This document shows positions 24,375-31,584 of a stretch of DNA of 64,000 nucleotides, piece after piece. The DNA comes from Virgibacillus sp. MSJ-26 (lineage in GTDB: Bacteria; Bacillota; Bacilli; Bacillales; Amphibacillaceae), in contig NZ_JAHLPW010000003.1 in NCBI RefSeq assembly GCF_018918075.1, forward strand, positions 310,001 through 374,000, written 5' to 3'. The notes under the pieces were generated by a model. That model saw only the letters and a program-made list of their open reading frames with translations, was not told where the DNA came from and made no database searches. The position numbers were made by a program, and so were the translations under genes. Numbering within the stretch: the first letter of the stretch is position 1; each line of letters starts with the position of its first letter.

Positions 24375-24512
24375 AAATAATATTAATATAAATGCCTGCT
24401 ATTGCATTTGAGAAACCAAATAGTAATAATCGGTTTGACCATTTTATACGAGAGGCTTGTCTCTTCTCAGTTTGACTCATAGCGTCAGATACTGAATCTC
24501 CCCCAAACAAAC
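24375..24512 (-). pseudogene. Fragment of a second DUF5316-like gene
   Basis: The sequence closely matches 28930-29065, the 3' half of the 111-residue protein gene (shared CATTTTATACGAGAG and TTTGACTCATAGCGTCAG with few changes). Homology ends abruptly at 24510 (GAATCTCC). The 5' half is missing, so this is a truncated duplicate. Confidence 0.7.
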
Positions 24513-24576
24513 ATCCAAAATCTCACATTCCCTACAATTACTTGTTCGACAATCTGATCCAATTCTCCAACATCTG

Positions 24577-25040
24577 CTACCCTCTCTGTTTCTTAAACCA
24601 TCCCAATGCTCGTTGTTCCATTTCTCTCACAAAAAGCTTTTTTGCTTTACTGTAATAAGCTGTATCGTCATATTTTTGAGCCAATTCAATCTTTAAACGC
24701 TTATAACGTTCCACTTCACCGGGATGGGTTCTCAAATAATCTCGAAAAACTAAATGTCGTTCAATTTGGGGGTTATCAAATTGATAAACATGAATGTGAT
24801 GAGTTCTGTTCTCTCCACCTTTACGAAATAACCGTCTACCTTGTATGTCCCATTCCCCAGCTACATCATATCCAAGTGAATGCATTTGGTCATTGAACGT
24901 ATCAATTTTTTCGATGTCGTTAACGAGGCACATCATGTCGATAACAGGCTTTGCATTCATGCCTGGGACAGAGGTACTACCAAAATGTTTGAATCTGATT
25001 ACTTCATCCCCGAACACCCCACTCAAAAATTGCACCTCAT
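24577..25040 (-). pseudogene. GrpB-family protein truncated at its N-terminus
   Basis: Residues FKHFGSTSVPGMNAKPVIDM, GRRLFRKGGENRTHHIHVY and IERHLVFRDYLRTHP show a GrpB/UPF0157 protein that is complete to its C-terminus. The first 10-12 residues of the family (V-P-Y-N-P-x-W) are reduced to GWEDEVQFLSG, with an in-frame stop directly before. Only a GTG without a binding site could start it. The 402-residue gene ends just 50 bases upstream with no repeat between, suggesting a deletion that removed the junction. Confidence 0.6.
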
Positions 25041-25090
25041 CTTCCCATCCTTATTAGTTAGTGGCCTTGTTAGTTCAAATAGAATTTCTT

Positions 25091-26299
25091 CTAATTTACA
25101 TATAAATGTAGAATGTTTTCATTTTTTTCATACCTTCCCTTTATTAGCCCTACACCATCAATAGTAAGCGAGTCGATATTTTCTATGGGGCTTTTCCTAA
25201 CTATCAAATGTAGTTTATTTATATTTTGAAGTCTGCCTTTACAATAGGCTATAACAGGTTGTTCAATAAGATATTCTTGATTGTTAATCTCTATTTTTAT
25301 AAAGTTCTTATGTAAAAATTTATCTTCATATAGAATGATATTCATCGGATCAAAAGATTTAGCGGTTATTTTACCTTGAATAAATAAATGAATTCCTTCT
25401 TGTTGCTCAAAGTTTCTTATAGAGTTCTGTCTGTCTTTTAAAGCATGATCTATTATTTTCCCTGTTTCGGGATATATTTCTATGTCATTGATAGGCTCAA
25501 CCTCATCATAAACCTGTTTTAATAAATCGTACAATGTCTCTTCTTTTTCCCAAAAACTCTCCTTCCAATCAGGAACAAAGTCATCAAGTAATAGACAAAT
25601 AAACAACCCAGAACTATAACAGCTTTTTCTTACATTTGAAGTTGACTCAAAATCATCCATCAGCTGTTGACCATAACTTTTTAGTACTTGATTATATGCT
25701 TGTTGGCCTTTTTTAAAATATGCCTTTAGTTCGACATACCAAGCAGGACCTTCAATTGTTTCAATTAAATTTTCATATAAAAGATGATTGTTGATTATGT
25801 ATGTTCTTTTTTCTCTTAAGGAAATGAAAGTAGTAAGTAATTGTTTCTTTTTTATTCTATCTTTTTCTAACACCGCACGATATAGATAAGATCTTTCCTG
25901 ATTTCGTAATTCAACATTTTCCTTTATTAAAGGATACGTGATTCCCAGAATTTCATCGGCAAATCGCTTTTCTTTCTTAATATATTGAAAACCGTGAAAT
26001 AATTCGTGCACGATAATTGAATATAAACTTGCATAATCCTTATACAATCCTAAATCTACTATCGCCGTTGGATAATCTTGATAAAGAATAAGAGTACAAC
26101 CCACAAACTGGTCATCTCGTTTTAAAATTTGATAATTTCCTTTAGGTTCTTTTGTCATTTTAGGATGGTTGAACAAATACACGAAACGTTTATCATATAA
26201 AGCGTATGCAACTGATTCAAAACCCACCCAATAATTATTTAAATTTTCATTTGCTAAGTCTTGGATAATGTCATCAAAATATTCTTCCATCCTCTTCAT
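25091..26299 (-). CDS. Uncharacterised HExxH-containing protein (putative zinc peptidase)
   Basis: 402 residues, no signal peptide or membrane segment. The motif IIVHELFHGFQ (residues about 97-107) is a gluzincin-like HExxH. About 80 residues later ETIEGPAWYVELKAYF offers a candidate third ligand. The C-terminal 130 residues look like a separate beta-rich domain (IHLFIQGKITAKSFDPM to the end). I do not recognise a named family beyond putative peptidase. Start codon context is weak (GAGGATGAAGAGG). Confidence 0.55.
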   Translation of the reverse strand: MKRMEEYFDDIIQDLANENLNNYWVGFESVAYALYDKRFVYLFNHPKMTKEPKGNYQILKRDDQFVGCTLILYQDYPTAIVDLGLYKDYASLYSIIVHELFHGFQYIKKEKRFADEILGITYPLIKENVELRNQERSYLYRAVLEKDRIKKKQLLTTFISLREKRTYIINNHLLYENLIETIEGPAWYVELKAYFKKGQQAYNQVLKSYGQQLMDDFESTSNVRKSCYSSGLFICLLLDDFVPDWKESFWEKEETLYDLLKQVYDEVEPINDIEIYPETGKIIDHALKDRQNSIRNFEQQEGIHLFIQGKITAKSFDPMNIILYEDKFLHKNFIKIEINNQEYLIEQPVIAYCKGRLQNINKLHLIVRKSPIENIDSLTIDGVGLIKGRYEKNENILHLYVN

Positions 26300-26428
26300 C
26301 CTCTATATAAAATCCATTATAATTAAATTTTTAAAGAAACTAAATTCATTTTCTTTAAAGTCGAATTATTCCGCAAACTGAGAAGATACGAAAACTCCAT
26401 TCCAGAATGGCGTCCTTTTGATGTGATC

Positions 26429-26505
26429 TTACTTTTTAGTCCACTCCATTAAATACTCTTGCTTATGAGTTTGCTCATCTGTTATTTCTTTTTTTATAAT
26501 AAATG
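26429..26505 (-). pseudogene. C-terminal tail of an acetyltransferase-like gene cut by a repeat
   Basis: The frame AFIIKKEITDEQTHKQEYLM followed by EWTKK and a stop resembles the C-terminal strand of a GNAT. Its upstream continuation is replaced at once by array repeat sequence (GCCCCGATATTTG). The join looks like recombination inside the repeat. Confidence 0.5.
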
Positions 26506-26555
26506 CCCCGATATTTGAATAAAATTGTTAAACAATTGCGCCCGTTAACTTAAAT
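26501..26555. repeat. Array repeat copy
   Basis: AATGCCCCGATATTTGAATA, AAATTGTTAAACAATTGCG and CCCGTTAACTTAAATAA: a near-complete copy matching that at 20445. Confidence 0.8.
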
Positions 26556-26655
26556 AAATCAATTCACAATCTTTTCCCTATAACAAAAAATAAAAGCAAA
26601 AATTATTAAAAAGAAACCTAAAAGAAGATAAGCCCCACCTTGAAACCCTCTAACA
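26556..26655 (-). pseudogene. Fragment of a second copy of the 84-residue membrane protein gene
   Basis: About 90 bases match the 3' third of 20516-20770 (CACAATCTTTTCCCTATAAC through CCACCTTGAAACCCTCTAAC) with one codon deleted. Homology ends at 26655, shortly before the next repeat. The fragment kept its 3' repeat and lost its 5' two thirds. Confidence 0.8.
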
Positions 26656-26670
26656 AAACTGCTTCTATTC

Positions 26671-26727
26671 AAGAAAATGGCCCAATAATTGAATAAATTT
26701 GTTAAACAAACAAAGCTTATTTTGGAC
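26671..26727. repeat. Array repeat copy attached to MazG-like copy 2
   Basis: AAAATGGCCCAATAATTGAA, AAATTTGTTAAACAAAC and AAAGCTTATTTTGGAC correspond base for base to the repeat after MazG copy 1, except a few changes. Homology to the other unit begins at AAAAT-R-GCCCA. Confidence 0.8.
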
Positions 26728-26736
26728 ATTTTAATG

Positions 26737-27069
26737 CTAATTTTTTTTATTTTGTTTTGCTATAAATTCCTCTAAATTAGGGGATTGATTATATTTAATT
26801 GCGGCTTCCTTATCCTTATTAATAATAGCCCTTGTTAAATCAATGTTATTTATCCCCGCAATAGCCACTGCATAATGTATAACATCAACTAATTCGCTTT
26901 CTAAAGAAGTGCTTCCTGTATTTTTTTTTCGTCCCTCTAATTTGTTTAGTACTTCTGCTACCTCGCCAATTTCTTCTACTAGTTTCATAAACAATGCAGT
27001 TGAAGTACGCCCTTCATTGTATTTTAATGCTAGATAGTTCTGTAACTCGTGAAACGCTAATTGCTTCAT
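26737..27069 (-). CDS. MazG-like protein (copy 2)
   Basis: 110 residues, nearly identical to copy 1 at 22719-23051, with the same metal-binding pattern and the same upstream AAAGGACGGG site. Its 5' flank is shared with copy 1 only as far as ACAAAAT, after which unrelated sequence begins. The two copies therefore show the limits of the transferred unit: 5' flank, gene, 3' repeat. Confidence 0.85.
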   Translation of the reverse strand: MKQLAFHELQNYLALKYNEGRTSTALFMKLVEEIGEVAEVLNKLEGRKKNTGSTSLESELVDVIHYAVAIAGINNIDLTRAIINKDKEAAIKYNQSPNLEEFIAKQNKKN

Positions 27070-27093
27070 ATTACCCGTCCTTTATTAATTTTT

Positions 27094-27240
27094 TTATTGC
27101 GTAACAAAATACTCATTGATTGCCCTTGCCCCATAGTTCGATTTATTTTCCATTTCCTTAATAAGTGTAGAAAAGTGTATTAGTGGATTAAAATATCCTG
27201 ATTTCTTTTCATAGTAATCAATTTTACTTTTAACTACGGT
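27094..27240 (-). pseudogene. Short reading frame without start codon; its stop comes from the next unit
   Basis: After a strong GGAGGGAG site the frame VKSKIDYYEKKSGYFNPLIH runs about 48 codons to NEYFVTQ and TAA, but no ATG, GTG or TTG stands at the start (GTA is there). The final codons (FVTQ-stop) lie in the 5' flank shared with MazG copy 1, so the stop was supplied when the MazG unit arrived. The protein is unrecognised. Confidence 0.45.
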
Positions 27241-27288
27241 ACTCCCTCCTCTATGCGTAACCTATCTTAAATAATCGTGCCTGTTTGT

Positions 27289-27849
27289 TTAAATCTTTAT
27301 GGCATCAACTATCAAAGATGGAAATGCTAGTTGCTTCCCCTGATTTCTTGGATCAAACTTTTTCGACCTGAAAAGCACTCCATCTTTCCCTTCCCAAGGG
27401 TTCTGTTGAAATTTACCTTCCTCATCACAATACTCAAGTAGTTTTACTTCATATCCAGCAGTATTAAACATATTTGTTATGGTTTTGTAATTATAAACAA
27501 TTTTATGATCTGCTGCGGGATGATCTTTGGGACCAGGACCACCTATTTTAACCATATCCTGATATTCCTTATTTCGAAAAAAAGCGTCAGGAACAGCACA
27601 GCGTATGTATCCTTTGGTTTTTAAAAATTTACGGCACACTTTTGCAGCTTCGACACCTTCATTGTAGGTTAAGTGTTCCCATATGTGTTCAGCCAAAATT
27701 GCAGTAATCGAATTATTACTAAACATTCTACTCCAGGTTTTTTCATCCAGTAAATTGAGTTCTTTTTCTTGAGTATGCAACCAACCAGGATTGTTATTAT
27801 ATTTTCCTGCTCCTATTACTACTTTTATTTTTTTGTCCTCTACATTCAA
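27289..27849 (-). CDS. SAM-dependent methyltransferase-like protein
   Basis: 186 residues: KIKVVIGAGKYNNNPGWLHT at the position of motif I (degenerate, without GxGxG), ILAEHIWEHLTYNEGVEAAK, and LKTKGYIRCAVPDAFF, typical of Methyltransf_11-like proteins of predicted methyltransferase annotation. The C-terminus is a beta-rich region. Substrate unknown. The degenerate SAM loop makes activity uncertain. GAGGTGATTTTTT is upstream. Confidence 0.65.
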   Translation of the reverse strand: MNVEDKKIKVVIGAGKYNNNPGWLHTQEKELNLLDEKTWSRMFSNNSITAILAEHIWEHLTYNEGVEAAKVCRKFLKTKGYIRCAVPDAFFRNKEYQDMVKIGGPGPKDHPAADHKIVYNYKTITNMFNTAGYEVKLLEYCDEEGKFQQNPWEGKDGVLFRSKKFDPRNQGKQLAFPSLIVDAIKI

Positions 27850-28066
27850 AAAATCACCTCTACGTTACACATTGATTGCTTATTTATTCAACATTCCGTC
27901 ATTTAATAAGAAGGGGAAGACCAGTTTTCTGTTCCCGTTTCAATCACAACAGGAGGCAGTTTGTTAAAAAGCGCGCGCCGATTAAGAAGATTATATTTTC
28001 AAGAAACTATGATACTTATTTTACAATATCGCTGTTAACGAAAACTTATCTCTACTCCTTTTTCTT

Positions 28067-28543
28067 TCAAAAACCATCAATTTGCTGTCTATGATGATTA
28101 TCGTGCCATTGAAATCCTGCTATATAATTAAAAATGGTGTGTGGGTATCCTGAATACTTGTCGATTTCTTCTCCATTCAGTGTAAATTTCGCAAAAAACT
28201 CCTCTTCATCCTTTTTTCTTAACTCAGAGGCAAGCCCAGTTCTTTCTTCTAATTTTTGTTGAAGTAAATGCTGTTGAGATACACCAGATAATGCGTATTC
28301 TTCTGCTTGCTTATTTAATGTTTTAAAATTAACACTTTCAATAAATGCATTAGGTTTCATTTGTGACAACATTTCTTCACGAATGTACCTATCCCAAAAT
28401 GATAGATGACTAATAATCTCCGCTGTAGACCATTTACCTTCCGCAATTGGTTTAAAGAAAAGTGTCTCTTCAATTGCCTTCAAGGAACTAACATAAGAAT
28501 TAAAACCTTCAAAATCATTAATTAGATCTTCTGTTGTATACAT
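28067..28543 (-). CDS. DinB-like four-helix-bundle protein
   Basis: 158 residues with the DinB/YfiT metal-ligand layout: an AEIISHLSFWDRYIREEM helix (first His) and a C-terminal FNYIAGFQWHDNHHRQQI (H-x3-H). Members are putative metal-dependent thiol transferases; the role is unknown. ATG 28543 after GGTGGGATTTA is the better start; it overlaps the end of the 66-residue gene by 26 bases, suggesting translational coupling. Confidence 0.75.
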   Translation of the reverse strand: MYTTEDLINDFEGFNSYVSSLKAIEETLFFKPIAEGKWSTAEIISHLSFWDRYIREEMLSQMKPNAFIESVNFKTLNKQAEEYALSGVSQQHLLQQKLEERTGLASELRKKDEEEFFAKFTLNGEEIDKYSGYPHTIFNYIAGFQWHDNHHRQQIDGF

Positions 28544-28718
28544 TAAATCCCACCATTCGTTTAATATTTTCAACAAAATAGCCCAAATCCTTTTTTGTCT
28601 CATCGTTCAATTTCAATTCCTCTTCATCAAATAAATGACGGAAAAAGTCACCTATGCGAGGCAATTTTTCTTCCGGTAATTCATCCACCAACCGATGTAA
28701 TGCTTTCCTATCAATCAT
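28518..28718 (-). CDS. Small helical protein upstream of the DinB-like gene
   Basis: 66 residues starting MIDRKALHRLVDELPEEKL, with LPRIGDFFRHLFDEEE. The pattern (R-L-V-D-x-L-P-E-x-K-L) recalls short antitoxin-like or DUF2281-type helical proteins. It is paired with the DinB-like gene by overlap. A TGGTATAAT extended -10 lies about 30 bases upstream on the minus strand. Confidence 0.55.
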   Translation of the reverse strand: MIDRKALHRLVDELPEEKLPRIGDFFRHLFDEEELKLNDETKKDLGYFVENIKRMVGFNVYNRRSN

Positions 28719-28924
28719 AGCTAATCACCATCCTTTATTTATTATACCATGCTAAAAGGTAGGTAGGTCGTTCAAACTTTCTAATTCAGACGAATAAATG
28801 GGCTTCATTCCCTTAGATAAGAAAAGCGTCTATTTCCTGAATATTTTCTATGGTTCGCTAATTCCTATCGCAAATCAAACCATACCAACAAAAATCAATA
28901 CGGCTCCATGAAGTAGAATACCCA

Positions 28925-29260
28925 TTATAAAAAAACAATATAAATATAAATACCTGCCGCTATTACATTCGGTAAACCAAATAGTAAAAATCGGGTTGAC
29001 CATTCTATACGAGAGTCTTGACTCTTCTTAGTTTGACTCATAACGTCAGATACTGAATCTCCTGCAAAACTTGCTTCACCCCCACTTTGAAATGCACCAA
29101 TAGCAATTCCACAAGCCGCCAAAGATACAGCTCCAATCACTCCAGAGATCCGATAAATATAGATCCAACTATTTGTAATTAAACAAACAACACAGACCAC
29201 AATCAAAGCTAAAACACCTAAGTAAAATGATTTTAGCAAGATATCATCCTCCTGTATCAT
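28925..29260 (-). CDS. DUF5316-like small membrane protein
   Basis: 111 residues with three or four hydrophobic segments: SFYLGVLALIVVCVVCLI, IYRISGVIGAVSLAACGIAIGAF, and the terminal FLLFGLPNVIAAGIYIYIVFL. The serine/aspartate-rich loop (SVSDVMSQTKKSQDSRIEW) fits DUF5316 proteins. Function unknown. A truncated copy is at 24375-24512. AGGAGGATGAT precedes the start. Confidence 0.65.
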   Translation of the reverse strand: MIQEDDILLKSFYLGVLALIVVCVVCLITNSWIYIYRISGVIGAVSLAACGIAIGAFQSGGEASFAGDSVSDVMSQTKKSQDSRIEWSTRFLLFGLPNVIAAGIYIYIVFL

Positions 29261-29307
29261 TTTTATGAATAGTGTTATTCAATTATATGTCCCTTGTCTT
29301 GAAGTTC

Positions 29308-29455
29308 TAGAAAAAGGCCCATTCAAAATTGGTGGCAGCAAAAGTGCCCGATAATGTCACACCGAATATTAACCTTTGAAGATAACCAATGATTGCAGAT
29401 ATGACTAATAACAACCAGAAAAATCCAGCACATAAGACTCTAGAATCGAGAACCT
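29308..29455 (-). pseudogene. Membrane-protein fragment whose C-terminus is encoded by the repeat
   Basis: A frame DSRVLCAGFFWLLLVISAII, continuing GYLQRLIFGVTLSGTFAATN, ends in FEWAFF and TAG. The last dozen codons are read through the array repeat at 29309-29356. No start codon with a site is seen. A remnant is likely; it marks the right end of the array. Confidence 0.35.
29309..29356. repeat. Last array repeat copy
   Basis: TAGAAAAAGGCCCATTCAAAAT and GCAAAAGTGCCCGATAATG. No further copies are seen to the right of this point. Confidence 0.6.
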
Positions 29456-29690
29456 ATAAGGTACAATTTTTAATGAGGTGTTATCCTCTTTACTTTATAT
29501 AGTCATTTCCCTCTAACTCGAACTACGACTTTCACATATTTGAAAAGGAAATTATCTATCGAGGGTCCGCTATAAGTATGTTAAACTTAATTATAAGAAA
29601 ATTGAGTACATTATTAATTTCAATTTATACCATCATTCTAATAATATCAAAAAAGACTACTTATTTATCGATAATAATTAAGGGGGGTAG
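29357..29690. other. Boundary region between array and plus-strand genes
   Basis: No complete gene. It holds the gene fragment read through the last repeat and the upstream region of the gene at 29692. Gene orientation switches from minus to plus here. Confidence 0.5.
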
Positions 29691-29691
29691 T

Positions 29692-30009
29692 ATGAGAAAT
29701 ATCATCGTCATCATAACGACCTTAGTTGTTTTAGTAGGATTAGGTTATTTAATTGCTTATTTCACCTATTCCGCTTTTATTGATTATGCTGGGATTTTAG
29801 GGATTGCTGTGACAGTTATTATTTGGTTCTTTAACTCGAAAGGTGGGCATGCTTCAAGACTTGCTGATGCTAAAGTTCAAGGATATACAGACCAAAAATT
29901 ACAAAAGCAAAAGTACGCATTTACCCCGAATATTGCTTTTTACACTTCTTTAGTTTACTCAGTGATCATGCTCATAGCTCTTATTTATCATTATCGGGAA
30001 TATTTTTAG
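29692..30009 (+). CDS. Small three-helix membrane protein
   Basis: 105 residues: N-terminal helix IIVIITTLVVLVGLGYLIAYF, a second helix (YAGILGIAVTVIIWFF), a polar basic loop (KGGHASRLADAKVQGYTDQK) and a C-terminal helix. AAGGGGGGTAGT precedes ATG 29692. No family name is recognised. Confidence 0.6.
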   Translation: MRNIIVIITTLVVLVGLGYLIAYFTYSAFIDYAGILGIAVTVIIWFFNSKGGHASRLADAKVQGYTDQKLQKQKYAFTPNIAFYTSLVYSVIMLIALIYHYREYF

Positions 30010-30107
30010 AAAATAATAATTAGTATGGAGTTGGCATGAATTTTAGTGAAAAAGGATATTGTTTTGGTTAACAGAAAAATACCGTGTTAAGAGGAGGTCA
30101 TTTGCTT

Positions 30108-30800
30108 ATGACAAAAAATCCTTATTTGGATAACGATACACAGCTCGATGGTCAACATTCCAAAAAAGTATATCCATATCATAGGATTCTACTGTTTTTT
30201 ACTGGTTTAGGAACCATTCTGTTCGGTATTTTCACTTTTCTACATTATCATTCTAAATTTGATGACTCGCCTATTTTATGGCTGATTTTCATGATTTTAT
30301 TGGGAGCTATTGTCTTGTGGTATGGTATCAGGTTGTCCTTTACACCCGGTAAAAAAGTGCTTATCTGTTGTGTGCTCGCTGGACTTAACGCCCTTTACTT
30401 TTTCGGTTTTTTACTACTTGATACTTCAAGAGAAAGATATGTATTCTGGCTAACTGTCCTTGCTGGCATTTTAATGGTTATTTCTTTACTGTTGATTTTT
30501 CTAATTGCGTTAACACCTTCGTCAAATGGAAAAATAGTCATAGGCCGCCAAGTGATCCATGTTTATAATCTACTGGTTGGTCTAGTCATTTTCGGTTGGG
30601 CGGTTCTCTTTGGTTTCGGCATTTTGATTTTTGCCGGATATCATCCCATGCTCCTTATGCCACTCGGCCTTATTCTATTTTGGTCCCTGTCCTACTGGAT
30701 ACAATACAAAATGATTTCAAGCCGAAGAACGGTTGCTTTGATATTTAGCATTTTAACGATCGCTTTACCTCTTTTTGTCTTTTATCAATATTTCATTTAA
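30108..30800 (+). CDS. Polytopic membrane protein of unknown function
   Basis: 230 residues with about six or seven membrane segments after a polar 30-residue N-terminus (MTKNPYLDNDTQLDGQHSKK). No transport or enzyme motif is visible. AGAGGAGGTC at suitable distance selects ATG 30108. Possibly co-transcribed with the gene at 29692. Confidence 0.6.
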   Translation: MTKNPYLDNDTQLDGQHSKKVYPYHRILLFFTGLGTILFGIFTFLHYHSKFDDSPILWLIFMILLGAIVLWYGIRLSFTPGKKVLICCVLAGLNALYFFGFLLLDTSRERYVFWLTVLAGILMVISLLLIFLIALTPSSNGKIVIGRQVIHVYNLLVGLVIFGWAVLFGFGILIFAGYHPMLLMPLGLILFWSLSYWIQYKMISSRRTVALIFSILTIALPLFVFYQYFI

Positions 30801-30876
30801 GATTCAGGACGTGTAAAATGCCGAACACCTTTTTGTGGGTAAACTCAGCATTTGAACAATTTTCAACGGTGCTATG

Positions 30877-31377
30877 CTATTCTAATATTTTCGCCATATA
30901 ATATTCGTCAACAAATTCACCGTCAATACGTAAGGAATTCTTTTTTGTCCCTTCGATGTCAAAGCCTTGCTTTTGATATAACGACAATGCACCTTTATTT
31001 TTAGTCACTACTGTGAGTTCTAACCTACTGACATAATGAATTGCTGCCCATTTTTCCAACTCATTAAAAAGCATGGTACCAATTCCTTGCCCCCTGAAAT
31101 CTTTCAAAATACCAATAACGAGGTAAGCTGAATGTTGATTTCTTTTAGCCTTTCCACCTATTACGATTAAGTAACCGGCTAGTTCATCGCCGTTATCAGC
31201 CACAAGAATCGTAGAGTTATGATCATTTTTCAAATCCTCAATCATCTTTAATTGCTTTTTGGCATGAAACTCTCTTTCTCCTGCTCCCCAGAGCATGTAC
31301 TCGGAACTCGCCTCAACTTGTTGAATGACTTTTGCTAATTTGCTTGCATCAGATGTTTCTGCTTCTCTTATATTCAC
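30877..31377 (-). CDS. GNAT N-acetyltransferase
   Basis: About 166 residues beginning at GTG (NIREAETSDASKLAKVIQQV). The acetyl-CoA loop is KDFRGQGIGTMLFNELEKW, followed by VVTKNKGALSLYQKQGF. It has the RimI/PhnO-like length and a C-terminal DEYYMAKIL. The GTG at 31377 has AAAAGG 11 bases upstream; GTG 31389 would add four residues but abuts the site. Substrate unknown. It lies outside the repeat array. Confidence 0.85.
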   Translation of the reverse strand: MNIREAETSDASKLAKVIQQVEASSEYMLWGAGEREFHAKKQLKMIEDLKNDHNSTILVADNGDELAGYLIVIGGKAKRNQHSAYLVIGILKDFRGQGIGTMLFNELEKWAAIHYVSRLELTVVTKNKGALSLYQKQGFDIEGTKKNSLRIDGEFVDEYYMAKILE

Positions 31378-31584
31378 TCTTTCTCTCACCTTTTCTAATT
31401 CATTTATTAGGATTTTTACACTCCCATGGTTATTCCCTTGATGAAAATTTTAAAATTAATTAGACTCATTATACCAAAATCCTTATAAAAATCATTTGAA
31501 ATTTGAAACCTAGTTTAAGAGATTAACGTATAATAAAAGTGAGTTATTTGTAATATCAATAAACCAACCCGAGGATGGATGAAA

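Larger units (their letters stand above)
1..29360. other. Repeat-punctuated gene-cassette-like array
   Basis: Seen: about 40 short genes, all on the minus strand except one toxin, with a diverged 50-70 bp repeat in most junctions. The plus-strand pattern is TGGCCCGATT, then TGAATAAAATT, then GTTAAACAA, then GCGCCCGATT and TGGAATA. Besides the copies listed separately, weaker copies are near 1310, 6998, 9890, 11541, 12785, 14580, 15808, 18958, 22211, 24541, 27270 and 27950. Gene content (GNAT, NUDIX, MazG, APH, GrpB, small membrane proteins) is typical of gene-capture arrays. Four or more units have full or partial second copies. Inference: the repeat is the recombination site of a cassette system, or a homology substrate for shuffling. 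No recombinase gene is in the window. The left end is beyond the window; the right end is near 29,360, where gene orientation also changes. Confidence 0.7.

Noticed and set aside
1..29360. Classical integron with IntI and attC sites
   Set aside because: No integrase gene is in the window, and the repeat lacks the paired inverted core sites of attC. I keep only the looser cassette-array claim.
1..29360. Prophage or plasmid region
   Set aside because: No capsid, portal, terminase, replication or conjugation genes were seen.
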